Source: Bryobacteraceae bacterium
GTDB lineage: Bacteria; Acidobacteriota; Terriglobia; Bryobacterales; Bryobacteraceae
DNA: 43,699 nucleotides
Direction: 5' to 3'
Assembly (NCBI GenBank): GCA_023384675.1
Contig: JAHDVK010000036.1
Span: 1 to 43,699 of the forward strand
The notes under the pieces were generated by a model that saw only the letters and a program-made list of their open reading frames with translations, was not told the DNA's origin and ran no database searches. Shown piece by piece: positions 1 to 8,447 of the stretch. The translations under genes and the position numbers were made by a program. Numbering within the stretch: position 1 is the first letter of the stretch; each line of letters begins with the position of its first letter.

Positions 1-350
1 TCGAGGCAAAGTCCGGTCTCCACAGGGCAGCGTGCCGGTTAACGACCGGGGGGGCGGGCTCAAAGCCCGCTTTACGGCTAGTGCCACAGAAAACGTACCG
101 CCAAACCGGCTTCGGCCGGAGGTAAGGGTGAAAAGGTGCGGTAAGAGCGCACCGCGCGCCGGGTAACCGGCGTGGCAGGGTAAACCCCACGCGGAGCAAG
201 GCCAAATAGGGAAGGATGCGGCGGCCCGCCGCGCTTGACTTCCGGGTAGGCCGCTAGAGCCCGTCAGCAATGGCGGGCCGAGAGGAATGACTGCCGCCCC
301 GCCTGGCAACGGGCAGGGACCAGAAACCGGCTTATCGTTCCGGGCGATCG
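1..350 (+). ncRNA. rnpB: RNase P RNA, bacterial type A, 5' end cut off by the window
   Basis: Catalytic RNA of ribonuclease P, which matures tRNA 5' ends. Seen: the conserved 5' core block at 3-16 (GAGGCAAAGTCCGG), the CACAGGGCAG-type segment just after it, ACAGAAAACG near 87, the GGTAAGGGTGAAA block near 121, GGAGCAAGGCCAAATAG at 192-208, AGAGGAATGACTGCC near 280, and the 3' signature CAGAAACCGGCTTAT at 320-334, whose ACCGG pairs with the 5' CCGGT. Roughly the first 60 nt of a usual type A RNA, including the 5' strand of P1, lie outside the window. The 3' end is approximate. The first block has an extra C compared with the common GAGGAAAGTCCGG form. Confidence 0.95.
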
Positions 351-405
351 CTATCACGTTCCTTCTGCGTCCCGGACTTTTCCACAAAATGCGGGCGCGC
401 TTAGT

Positions 406-435
406 TTGACAGAAACGGACCTTCGGGTCTAAGAT
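406..435 (+). promoter_or_regulatory. Sigma70-like promoter for the B12-riboswitch transcript
   Basis: A perfect -35 TTGACA lies at 406-411 and a -10-like TAAGAT at 430-435, separated by 18 nt. Transcription would begin near 442, just before the first helix of the cobalamin riboswitch. A small GGACC/GGTC-type hairpin around TTCG sits in the spacer. This is inferred from sequence only. Confidence 0.6.
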
Positions 436-452
436 CGGGAGTGCGACGAGCC

Positions 453-645
453 GGCCGGCGAGTGTGCCGGCCGCTAAGAGGGAACCCGGTGAGAATCCGG
501 GACTGCCCCGCAGCGGTAAGCGGGAACGACCGCCGCCCCAAAGGCACTGGTCCTCGAAAGGGACTGGGAAGCCGCGGCCAGTAGATCCGCCTGGGATGAA
601 CCTCATCATTCCGGGAGTGCCCGCGAGTCCGAAGACCTGCCCGCC
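453..645 (+). promoter_or_regulatory. Cobalamin (B12) riboswitch
   Basis: Leader RNA aptamer that binds adenosylcobalamin and usually represses the downstream gene. Seen: an outer helix from the inverted CCGGCCGGC / GCCGGCC segments at about 453-473, the conserved core AAGAGGGAACCCGGTGAGAA beginning at 475, then CTGCCCCGC and AGCGGTAA, a CACTGG...GGGAAGCCG segment, and the diagnostic 3' box GCGAGTCCGAAGACCTGCC at 623-641. These are the class-defining motifs. It lies between its own promoter and a TonB-dependent receptor, which supports a BtuB-like role for that receptor. Confidence 0.95.
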
Positions 646-647
646 GC

Positions 648-664
648 CCGGCCAGAATGGCCGG
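648..664 (+). promoter_or_regulatory. Perfect hairpin after the riboswitch, possible expression platform
   Basis: CCGGCCA (648-654), a 3-nt loop GAA, and TGGCCGG (658-664) form a perfect 7-bp stem directly after the aptamer. No U-tract follows, so it is not a typical intrinsic terminator. It sits about 22 nt before the ribosome binding site GAGGGAGGAG at 687-696. It could take part in switching access to that site, but this is not shown. Confidence 0.4.
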
Positions 665-700
665 AAATCTCAACAGAGCAGCTCTCGAGGGAGGAGCGCG

Positions 701-3103
701 ATGACCCGTTCATTCGCCATCATTCTTTTCGGCGTTCTGGCGGCGCAAGCCCAGGACGCGAACATCCACACATTAACCGGCCGTGTACTGGACCCGGAAG
801 GCGCGGGCGCGCCGGGCGCGGTGGTGCGCCTGCACGCGCGCACGCAGGACCTGATGCGCAGCGTCACGAGCGCGGCCGACGGCACATACCGTTTCGAACG
901 CCTGCCCGCGGGCGAATACCTGGTGGAGGCGCGCACAGCGGGCCTGGATCAGGTGAACCCCGTGCTGGCGCGCGTCCCCATGGCGGACGCGCTCGACCTG
1001 CGGCTCGAAGTGGAGCGCCTGACTACGCAGGTGCAGATCACGGCTTCGGCGACGCCGCTGTTCGCCGATGAAGCCGCCAAGGCCATGGATGTGTTCGATG
1101 CCGAGGCGCTGGAACGCCGGGCCGAAATCACGCTGAGCGAGGCGCTGCGCGTGGCGCCGGGCTTGCGCGTGCAGCAGTTGGGCGGGCCTGGGAGCTTTGT
1201 GCGGATCCTGACGCGAGGGCTGCGCGCCTACGATACTTCGCTCACGATTGACGGGATGCGCTTTCGCGATGCCGGCGCGGTGCAGGCCGACGCCGCGGCT
1301 TTTCTCGGCGACCTGCTGCTGGTGAATTCGGACAGGGTGGAGGTGCTGCGCGGCACAGGTTCGTCGCTGTACGGGTCGAACGCGCTGGGCGGCGTCATCA
1401 ACATGGTGACGGACCAGGGCGGCGGGCGGCTGCGCGGCGAGATCTCGGGCGAAGGCGGCGGGCTGGGCCTGGGGCGCGGGCTGGCGCGGGTTTCCGGGGG
1501 ACTTAGGGAAAATGCCGTCCAATACAGCGCGGGGCTGGCGCATCTGAACGTGAATGGCGGCGTGGACGGCATCGAGACGGTGCGCAACACCGGATTGCAA
1601 GGCTTCGCACAGTGGCGGCCGACGGCATCGACGTCGCTCTCGGCCCGCGTTCTCGGCAACCTGAGCACGATCGGCGTGAACTCGAATCCGATGGCCGCGC
1701 CGCTGGCGAATCTGCCTCCGGGCAATGGGCAGGTGCGCGCCATTCCGTTACCGCTGGACCAGGTCCGGCGGCTGGAACAGGGGCTTCCGGCAGAGTGGGG
1801 CAACGCGACGTTCGCGCCGCATCTCTGGGATCCCGATTCGCGGCGCGAGGGGATGTTCCGCTCGACAATGCTGGCCTGGACACAGCAGTTGGCGCCGCGC
1901 GCCAGCTACCGCGTGGCCTATCACAACCTGCGCTCGGAGCGCGATAACCGCAATGGCCCCGCGGGCGCGGGCTTCCAGTCCGGGTTCAACAACTCGAATC
2001 TGTTCGAAGGCCAATACGATACATTGCAGGCGCGCGTGGACGTGGCGCTGGCGCGGACGAACCTGCTGTCGATCGGCTATGAGTGGGAGGCCGAGGAATA
2101 CGTCAACCACGCCACGGACGAGAACCCGGCCCTGGCTTCCAGGGTGAATGCGCGCACCGGTGTCCGCCAGCGCAGCCATGCGTTGTATGTCCAGGACCAG
2201 ATGCGCTTCTTCGGCGACCGGCTGCTGGTGAACCTGAGCGGGCGCTGGCAGGGCTTTCAGCTCGACCGGCCCACGTTCAGCGGCGGCGCGCCGCGCTACG
2301 AGGGCGTGGCGCTGAGTGCGCCGCCGGCGGCGTATACGGGCGATGCGTCGCTCGCCTACATGTTCCCCACAACGGGTACGAAGCTGCGGGCGCACATCGG
2401 CAACGGCTACCGCGCGCCGGCGCTCTATGAGCGTTTCGGCACGTCGTTCTTTTTCGGAGCGTTCAGCGCGTTCGGCGACCCGCGGCTGGCTTCGGAGCGG
2501 ACGCTGGCTTTCGACTTCGGTCTCGATCAGTACCTGTCCAACAACCGCTTGCGGCTCGGGGCGACGTACTTCTACACGCGCCTGCAATCGATCATCGGGT
2601 TCTCTAGCCTGAGCAACGATCCGTTCGGGCGCTGGGGCGGCTACGTGAACACGGGCGGCGGCCTGGCGCGCGGCGTGGAGATCACGAGTGAGGCGCGGCC
2701 GTCGCGGACACTGCTGGTGCAGGGCTCATATGTGTACACGAACGCGATCGAGCGGCGGCCGATTCTGCTCGACGGCAACGTGCGGACCATCCGCGTGCTG
2801 CCGCACGCGGTGACGCTGGTGGCCACGCAGCAGATCACGCGGCGCTGGCAGGTGACGGCTGATTTTCTCGGCGGCTCCAGCTACCTGAGCGGCACGTTCT
2901 TCGTGGGCGGAGGAACGCGGCCCTACCTTTTCGACGGACCGCGCAAGCTCGACACGGCGCTGAGCTACACGCTGCCCGTGCGCGACGAGATGAGCTTGCG
3001 GTTCTTCCTGCGCGCCGAGAACGTGTTGAATCAGCGCTACTACGAAGACGGTTTCCGCACGCCGCGCCTATGGGCGACGGCGGGCATGAAGCTGAGCTTC
3101 TGA
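701..3103 (+). CDS. TonB-dependent outer-membrane receptor, likely cobalamin/corrinoid (BtuB-like)
   Basis: Predicted 22-strand outer-membrane receptor for energised uptake, most likely of corrinoids because a B12 riboswitch leads the transcript. The 800-residue protein starts at ATG 701, chosen because GAGGGAGGAG lies just upstream and a signal peptide follows at once (hydrophobic AIILFGVLAA, cut near AQAQ). An in-frame extension to 464 would run through the riboswitch and is rejected. Residues about 22-105 are a carboxypeptidase-regulatory-like fold with GRVLDPEGAGAPGA and DGTYRFERLPAGEY. The plug spans about 110-215 (LTIDGMRF, EVLRGTGSSLYGSNALGGVI) and the barrel the remainder, ending in an aromatic residue (KLSF) as outer-membrane proteins do. 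It ends 3 nt from the convergent VWA gene. Substrate specificity is inferred from the riboswitch. Confidence 0.93.
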   Translation: MTRSFAIILFGVLAAQAQDANIHTLTGRVLDPEGAGAPGAVVRLHARTQDLMRSVTSAADGTYRFERLPAGEYLVEARTAGLDQVNPVLARVPMADALDLRLEVERLTTQVQITASATPLFADEAAKAMDVFDAEALERRAEITLSEALRVAPGLRVQQLGGPGSFVRILTRGLRAYDTSLTIDGMRFRDAGAVQADAAAFLGDLLLVNSDRVEVLRGTGSSLYGSNALGGVINMVTDQGGGRLRGEISGEGGGLGLGRGLARVSGGLRENAVQYSAGLAHLNVNGGVDGIETVRNTGLQGFAQWRPTASTSLSARVLGNLSTIGVNSNPMAAPLANLPPGNGQVRAIPLPLDQVRRLEQGLPAEWGNATFAPHLWDPDSRREGMFRSTMLAWTQQLAPRASYRVAYHNLRSERDNRNGPAGAGFQSGFNNSNLFEGQYDTLQARVDVALARTNLLSIGYEWEAEEYVNHATDENPALASRVNARTGVRQRSHALYVQDQMRFFGDRLLVNLSGRWQGFQLDRPTFSGGAPRYEGVALSAPPAAYTGDASLAYMFPTTGTKLRAHIGNGYRAPALYERFGTSFFFGAFSAFGDPRLASERTLAFDFGLDQYLSNNRLRLGATYFYTRLQSIIGFSSLSNDPFGRWGGYVNTGGGLARGVEITSEARPSRTLLVQGSYVYTNAIERRPILLDGNVRTIRVLPHAVTLVATQQITRRWQVTADFLGGSSYLSGTFFVGGGTRPYLFDGPRKLDTALSYTLPVRDEMSLRFFLRAENVLNQRYYEDGFRTPRLWATAGMKLSF

Positions 3104-3106
3104 CGT

Positions 3107-4027
3107 TTACATCGACAGAGGCGCGTAATAGCCCTTGCGGGATCGCACGACGAGTCCGCGCTGGTTGCGCACGCGCACCAGAATGGGGTGGTATTTGCCA
3201 TCGGTGATGAGCGGCTCGGGCCGGTAGAGAATGCTGTACTGGCTGCGCAACTCGTTGGCGATGTTCTCGAAGTCCTGCGCCAGGTCTTCGGCCTTAAAGG
3301 GGAAGAAGGCCTGGCCGCCGGTCTCTTCGGCGAAGTATTTCAACGTGCGGTCGCCGTGGGTCTGCTGGCCGGTGAGGTTGGTGGAGATGCAATAGATTAC
3401 GCCGTCGGCCTTGTGGACCATTTCGAGCGCCTGATCGCGGGAGTAGCGGCTGGCATTGTCGTCGCCGTCGCCGATGACGATGATGGCGCGGCGGAACTTG
3501 TGGCGCGGCTGGTCCTTCATCAGGTGGTCGCGTGAGGCGAGATAGAGGGCTTCATACATGGCGGTGCCGCCGCCGGCGCGCAGAGCGCGGAGTTGCTTGC
3601 CCAGCACGTTGACGTCGTCGGTGAAGTCCTGCGCCAGTTCGGCCTGGGTGTCGAAGGTGTAGATCAGCGCCTTGTCGCGGCCTTTGCGGATCACAGTCTC
3701 GAGGAAGTGGCTGGCGGTTTCGAGCTCGAACTTGAAGCGGTCGCGGATGCTGTTGCTGGTGTCCACCAGGACGGCGATGCGGAGCGGGAGGTCCGATTCG
3801 GAGGCGAATTCGAGGATCCTTTGCTGGCGCTTATGTTCGACGACCTCGAAGTCGTCGATCGTGAGGTTGTTGACGAACCGCCCGCGGCGGTCCGATACAG
3901 TGAACAGAAGGTTGACGCGCGTAACGTCGAGAGTGATGACGGGGTCATCCTCTGACGGCGGCTGTTGGCCGCGAAGAAGGGGCAGCGCGGTCAACCCGGC
4001 AAAGAAGGCTCGCCTGGATTGCGTCAT
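3107..4027 (-). CDS. VWFA-related secreted protein (acidobacterial type)
   Basis: A 306-residue exported protein with a von Willebrand factor A domain. Seen: a twin-arginine-like leader (SRRAFFAGLTALPLLRG), then a strand-rich segment with FTVSDRRGRFVNNLTIDDFEV typical of the acidobacterial VWFA-related family, then the MIDAS metal site DTSNS at about 89-93 and the GGGTAMYEAL segment that supplies the distal MIDAS residue. Such proteins are numerous in Acidobacteria and have no assigned biochemical role. It lies 34 nt downstream of the pseudouridine synthase gene on the same strand and may be co-transcribed with it. Family membership is confident; function is unknown. Confidence 0.9.
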   Translation of the reverse strand: MTQSRRAFFAGLTALPLLRGQQPPSEDDPVITLDVTRVNLLFTVSDRRGRFVNNLTIDDFEVVEHKRQQRILEFASESDLPLRIAVLVDTSNSIRDRFKFELETASHFLETVIRKGRDKALIYTFDTQAELAQDFTDDVNVLGKQLRALRAGGGTAMYEALYLASRDHLMKDQPRHKFRRAIIVIGDGDDNASRYSRDQALEMVHKADGVIYCISTNLTGQQTHGDRTLKYFAEETGGQAFFPFKAEDLAQDFENIANELRSQYSILYRPEPLITDGKYHPILVRVRNQRGLVVRSRKGYYAPLSM

Positions 4028-4061
4028 CGTACTTTCATTATGGAGCGGGCGCGGATGGGCC

Positions 4062-4961
4062 TCAAGCGAGGGTGTCGCGCCAGGATTCGAGTTCGGGGGC
4101 GAGAGGGGCCTCGATCAGCATGGGTTCCCCGGTGGACGGATGCCGGAAGCCGATGCGGCGCGCATGCAGCCAGGGGCGGCCAAGCGCGGGCTGGGCTTTG
4201 GCCCCGTAGAGCGTGTCGCCCGCCACAGGATGGCCGATGCTGGCGAGATGGACGCGGATTTGATGTGTGCGTCCAGTGCCGATGCGGACCTCAAGCAGCG
4301 TAAAGCCCTGGAGGCGTTCGATCAGCCGGTACTCAGTATGGGCGGCGCGTCCGGCGGCGAGGCGCGCGGTCATGCGGGTGCGGCGCACGGGGTCGCGCGT
4401 GATGGGTTTGTCGATTACGCCGCGGTCAGGTTTGACTTCGCGCTCAACCAGCGCCCAATAGACCTTCTCGACGGTGCGTCCGGCGAACTGCGCCGCGAGG
4501 GCGCGGTGGGCGGCATCGTGGCGAGCCACAAGCAACACGCCGCTGGTGCCCGCGTCGAGACGGTGGACGATGCCGGGGCGCAACTCGCCGCCGGATTGCG
4601 ACAAAGCGCCGAAGCGGTGGAGCAGGGCGTTGACGAGCGTGCCGCGGTCCCGGCCCGCGCCGGCATGGACCACGAGACCGGCGGGTTTGTTGATGGCGAT
4701 GAGGTCTGAGTCCTCGTACAGGATGTCCAAGGGGATCTCCTCGGGCTCGGCGCGCAGAGGCCGCGGCGGGGCGGGTTCGACGTCGATGCGCTCGCCTCCG
4801 CGGAGCTTGTACGAAGCCTTTCGCTGATGATCGTCCACGCGGACGCGGCCTGAGTCGATCCACTCCCGCAGGCGCGCGCGGCTGTATTCCGGCAACGCTT
4901 CGGCGAGCACATGGTCGAGGCGGCGGCCGGCGTGCGCGGCGGTGGTTTCGATCTGGGGCAC
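4062..4961 (-). CDS. RluA/RluD-family 23S rRNA pseudouridine synthase
   Basis: Converts uridines to pseudouridine in RNA, probably in large-subunit rRNA. The 299-residue protein has an N-terminal S4 RNA-binding domain (about 12-65, with RLDHVLAEALPEYSRARLREWIDSGRV) and a catalytic domain. Catalytic Asp is D136 in HRLDAGTSG. NKPAGLVVHAG at 91-101 and GRTHQIRVH near the C-terminus are the other family motifs. The start is supported by AGGAGGAG about 6 nt upstream of the ATG. It diverges from the glycosyltransferase gene at 5003 with only 41 bp between starts. RluD is the best guess from the S4-plus-catalytic layout, but the exact uridine target cannot be read from sequence, so no symbol is given. 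Confidence 0.93.
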   Translation of the reverse strand: MPQIETTAAHAGRRLDHVLAEALPEYSRARLREWIDSGRVRVDDHQRKASYKLRGGERIDVEPAPPRPLRAEPEEIPLDILYEDSDLIAINKPAGLVVHAGAGRDRGTLVNALLHRFGALSQSGGELRPGIVHRLDAGTSGVLLVARHDAAHRALAAQFAGRTVEKVYWALVEREVKPDRGVIDKPITRDPVRRTRMTARLAAGRAAHTEYRLIERLQGFTLLEVRIGTGRTHQIRVHLASIGHPVAGDTLYGAKAQPALGRPWLHARRIGFRHPSTGEPMLIEAPLAPELESWRDTLA

Positions 4962-5002
4962 TCCTCCTCAGCCTACCTGGACATGAGACAATTTGCGGGC
5001 GT

Positions 5003-6421
5003 ATGGAACGCGTGAAGCCCCTGGTATTATTCGGAGCGATCTTCGCGGCTGCCCTCGCGCTGCGGCTGTGCCATGCGGGCGTGTTGTGGGTGGAAGAGGC
5101 GTACCCGACGGCGGCGGCGCTCGAGATGCTGCGCGGGCGCGTGTTGTACCGGGACGTGTGGTTCGACAAACCGCCGTTGTTCCCGCTTATCTACCTGCTG
5201 TGGGGTGCGGCGGAAGGTTGGGCGCTGCGGCTGGCCGGGGCGTTGTTTGTGACGCTGAGCGCGGCGGCGGCCTGGTGGGCGGCGCGGCGGATGGCAGGCG
5301 AGCGGGAAGGGGTGCTGGCGGCGATCCTGTTGGCGTTTTTCCTGCAGTTCGGCGTGCCGTCAGCGGTGATGGCGCTGACGCCGGACCTGCTGCTCGTGCC
5401 TCTGCATCTGGCGGCGATCGGCTGCGCGGCAGCGGGCTGGCCGTTCGCGGCGGGGTTGTTGTGCGGTGTGGGCCTGCTGGTGAACACAAAGGCTGCGCTC
5501 GTGCTGGCGGCGTGCGCGCTGTGGCAGTGGCGGCAGGGCCACCGGCTGCTATCCGGATTCCTGGGCGTGCAGATTCTGGCGGCGGCTGCGCTGGCCTCGG
5601 CGGGCGCGCTGGGGGCGTATTGGGAACAGGTGTGGGCCTGGGGCGCGGTGTATTCACGGGAGACGTTCGTCGAACAACCGTGGAAAGAAGGCTTACGCAG
5701 GACGCTGAACTGGGCGGGGATGCACGCGGTGCTGGCGGCGGGTGCGGCATGGTGGTTCTGGAAGCGGCACGGCACGGAGAGTGCGCGGATGGCCGGATGG
5801 CTGGTGTTGTCGCTGGCGGGGGTTCTGCTGGGGGCGCGTTTTTTTCCGAGGTATTACTTCCATTTGCTGCCGGTAGTGGCGGTGCTGGGCGCGCGCGGAC
5901 TGGCGCTGTTGCCCGCGCGGGCGCTGCTGGCGGTGGCGTTGCTGCTGGCGGTTCCATTGGTCCGCTACGCGCCTAGATATGGCGACCTGGCGCTGGATGC
6001 GCTGGGCATGCGTGCAACTGTGTGGCGCGACCTGGCGCTTGAGCGCGACAGCCGCGCGACCGCCGTGCTGCTGGCCAGGCAACAGGGGCCGGAGGACACG
6101 CTGCTCGTGTGGGGCTATCGGCCGGAATTGTATGTGTTTACTGGCCTGCCCGCCGCGTCGCGGTTCCTGGATTCGCAGCCGTTGTCGGGGGTTCTTGCCG
6201 ACCGCCATCTCACCGATGCCACCGTGACCTACCCGGAATTGTCAATCCGCCATCGGACACAGCTTGGCCGCGAGCCGCGCCCGCGCGTGATCATCGACGG
6301 GCTGGGGCCGCTGAATCCGCGGCTTGCGTTCTTCGAGTTGAGCGGGTTTTCCGCCTGGGCCTGCGAGTATGAGATGATCGGCAGGACGCAGTTTTCGATC
6401 CTCTACCGGCTCCGCGATTGA
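5003..6421 (+). CDS. GT39/ArnT-like membrane glycosyltransferase (GT-C fold)
   Basis: A 472-residue polytopic membrane protein of the dolichyl-phosphate-mannose-protein mannosyltransferase type. These enzymes move a sugar from a polyprenyl-phosphate donor to lipid or protein outside the inner membrane. Seen: a first membrane helix (LVLFGAIFAAALALRL), a first periplasmic loop with acidic EEAYPTAAALEML and RVLYRDVWFDKPPL, the conserved spot for the catalytic acidic residue, and then about nine more hydrophobic segments to about residue 320. A soluble C-terminal part (about 330-472) ends in FSILYRLRD. The donor and acceptor are unknown. Its stop codon overlaps the start of the next gene by one base (TGATG), which implies translational coupling. 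Confidence 0.85.
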   Translation: MERVKPLVLFGAIFAAALALRLCHAGVLWVEEAYPTAAALEMLRGRVLYRDVWFDKPPLFPLIYLLWGAAEGWALRLAGALFVTLSAAAAWWAARRMAGEREGVLAAILLAFFLQFGVPSAVMALTPDLLLVPLHLAAIGCAAAGWPFAAGLLCGVGLLVNTKAALVLAACALWQWRQGHRLLSGFLGVQILAAAALASAGALGAYWEQVWAWGAVYSRETFVEQPWKEGLRRTLNWAGMHAVLAAGAAWWFWKRHGTESARMAGWLVLSLAGVLLGARFFPRYYFHLLPVVAVLGARGLALLPARALLAVALLLAVPLVRYAPRYGDLALDALGMRATVWRDLALERDSRATAVLLARQQGPEDTLLVWGYRPELYVFTGLPAASRFLDSQPLSGVLADRHLTDATVTYPELSIRHRTQLGREPRPRVIIDGLGPLNPRLAFFELSGFSAWACEYEMIGRTQFSILYRLRD

Positions 6422-7014
6422 TGACTCCCCCGGCAACGCTCACCCTGATCCTGATCATGACGCTCGCCTACAGCGTGGCGCGCTATCACGTCTTCGGTGA
6501 TGTTCCCTGGGCGCAGATGCCGCTTTACGTGATGAACAAGGCGGTGAGCTGGACCGGCCTCACGCTGCTGGCGCTGGCCTATCTGCGGCGCGACAAGCCC
6601 GCGGCGCGCGATCTGGGGGTGCTGGGGCTGTTTCTGACGGGCGCGCATATCGCGATGTCGATCGCGCTGCTGTCGCCCGCCTATTACGCGAAGCTGTACG
6701 GCGGCGCGAGGCTCACCGCAACTGGAGAAGGAGCGATATTGGCTGGGGTCGCGGCGGCGGCGGTACTGGCCTTGCCCGCGCTGGGTACGTTACCGGGGGT
6801 GCGGGAGGCGCTGGGCAATGCCCGCTGGCTGCGCTGGCAGCGGGCGGGGTACTGGGCGCTGGCGTTGACGGCGGCGCATTGCGCGCTGCTGGGCGGCAAG
6901 GGGTGGTTCGCGCCGGAGACCTGGCCCGCAGGGCTGCCGCCCATCACGCTGCTGAGCTTTCTGACGGCGGTGTCTCCGCTGGCATGGAAGCTCCGGCGAC
7001 GAACCGCGGCCTGA
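6421..7014 (+). CDS. Ferric-reductase-like / MsrQ-like haem-binding membrane protein
   Basis: A 197-residue integral membrane protein with about six hydrophobic helices. Helices with spaced histidines (GLFLTGAHIAMS and RWQRAGYWALALTAAHCALL, plus RYHVF near the N-terminus) resemble the b-type haem transmembrane domain of ferric reductases and of MsrQ, which passes electrons to periplasmic MsrP. No MsrP gene is in the window. The start is ATG 6421, sharing its A with the TGA of the glycosyltransferase gene; a TTG one codon earlier is less likely. The tight coupling suggests joint expression, though a functional link is not obvious. The haem assignment is by pattern only and should be held loosely. 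Confidence 0.65.
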   Translation: MTPPATLTLILIMTLAYSVARYHVFGDVPWAQMPLYVMNKAVSWTGLTLLALAYLRRDKPAARDLGVLGLFLTGAHIAMSIALLSPAYYAKLYGGARLTATGEGAILAGVAAAAVLALPALGTLPGVREALGNARWLRWQRAGYWALALTAAHCALLGGKGWFAPETWPAGLPPITLLSFLTAVSPLAWKLRRRTAA

Positions 7015-7136
7015 ATCGCTCAATTGCCGGTGCGCCGGTCCGATAAGCCCGTTGGAGGGCCATGATCCCGCGGCTGCAGCCACCGTGGTTCGCAGGACCG
7101 GCCATGGCTTTCCGACATGCCTGGAGAGCGCCGCAA

Positions 7137-8384
7137 ATGGAAGTGTTTCTCGCCCGTCAACCGATTTTCGATATCCATCAAAACGTATTCGGCTATGAAC
7201 TGCTGCACCGTTCCAGCCGCAGCGGCGGGTATAACGCCGCGGACGGCGATCTGGCCAGCATGCAACTGATCGGCAACACTCTTATGAGTTTTGGACCGGA
7301 CAAGGTGCTGAACGGACGAGTGGGCCTGATCAATTTCACGCGCGAGCTGCTGGTGAGCGGCTACGCGCATCTGCTGCCGGCGGACTCGTTTATCGTCGAG
7401 GTGCTGGAATCCGTGGAGCCGGACACGGAGGTCATCGCGGCCTGCCGCGAGCTGCGCCGGCGCGGTTACCGTCTGGCGCTGGACGACTTCATCCCCACTC
7501 CCAAACTCGAGCCGCTGATCGGCTTGGCCCATATCATCAAGGTCGATTTTCTCCAGACCCCGGCCCCGGACCGGCGGGCGCTGGTGCGGCGGCATGCCCC
7601 GGCGGGCATTCTCATGCTGGCCGAGAAGGTGGAGACGGCGGAGGATTTCGCGGCCGCCCGCCGGGAGGGGTTCGTCTATTTCCAGGGCTATTTTTTCGCG
7701 CGTCCCGTGATTCTGGAAAGCAAGGACATCCCGCCGTTCAAGCTGAACCTGCTGCGGCTGCTAGCCGAGGTGAATCGGCCCGAATGCGATTTCTGGCGGC
7801 TGGAACAACTGCTGAAGCCGGAGGTGACGCTGTGTTACCGGCTGTTGCGGTATGTGAATTCGGCCGCTTTTACGACGCTTTCGGCGGTGACCTCGATTCA
7901 CCAAGCCACTATTTTTCTGGGCGAGCGGCGATTGCGCAAGTGGCTCACCATGGCCGCCCTGCCGGCGCTGGCCTCGGACAAGCCCGCCGAACTGGTGGAA
8001 CTGTCTGTGATGCGCGCCCGGCTCTGCGAGGCGCTCGCCGCGCCGGCGGGACTCGCCGGCCGCTCTCAGGATCTATTCCTGATGGGCATGTTTTCGCTGC
8101 TCGACGCGATGATCGGACGGCCGCTCGAGGAACTGCTGGACGAACTCGGCTTGCCGGACGATATCCGGCGCGTACTGTTGGATAAGGGTTCGGCGGAGGG
8201 CGGGCCGGCGGACGTGTACCGCATCGTGCTGGCCTCGGAATCCAGCGACTGGCAGTCCCTGTCGGGAGCTGCGAGCCGGCTGAACATCCCGGCGAACCGG
8301 GTTTTCGAGCTGTTCGTGGAATCGGCCGCCTGGTGCGCGGAGATCTTTGACCTCCGGCATCAACCGGACGTGGTGCATTCCTGA
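7137..8384 (+). CDS. EAL-HDOD domain signalling protein (YuxH-like)
   Basis: A 415-residue cytoplasmic protein. Residues about 1-200 form an EAL-like domain opening with FLARQPIFDIHQNVFGYELL. The EAL motif itself reads EVLES and the later metal motif reads LDDFIP, so several catalytic residues of cyclic-di-GMP phosphodiesterases are altered and a non-catalytic role is likely. Residues about 205-400 are an HDOD domain (LEQLLKPEVTLCYRLLRYVNSAAF, SIHQATIFLGERRLRKWL). The start at 7137 matches the usual N-terminus of the family and has a GGAG about 10 nt upstream. An in-frame ATG at 7062 has a good GGAGGG and would add 25 residues. Related proteins act in motility and surface signalling. Confidence 0.88.
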   Translation: MEVFLARQPIFDIHQNVFGYELLHRSSRSGGYNAADGDLASMQLIGNTLMSFGPDKVLNGRVGLINFTRELLVSGYAHLLPADSFIVEVLESVEPDTEVIAACRELRRRGYRLALDDFIPTPKLEPLIGLAHIIKVDFLQTPAPDRRALVRRHAPAGILMLAEKVETAEDFAAARREGFVYFQGYFFARPVILESKDIPPFKLNLLRLLAEVNRPECDFWRLEQLLKPEVTLCYRLLRYVNSAAFTTLSAVTSIHQATIFLGERRLRKWLTMAALPALASDKPAELVELSVMRARLCEALAAPAGLAGRSQDLFLMGMFSLLDAMIGRPLEELLDELGLPDDIRRVLLDKGSAEGGPADVYRIVLASESSDWQSLSGAASRLNIPANRVFELFVESAAWCAEIFDLRHQPDVVHS

Positions 8385-8447
8385 GGCGAACGATACGTAT
8401 GCCCCCTCATCCGGGAATCCGAACGGGATCATGGATGAGACGAGCCG

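Noticed and set aside
464-700. N-terminal extension of the first TonB receptor.
   Set aside because: It overlaps the cobalamin riboswitch, and a signal peptide with a good ribosome binding site starts at 701.
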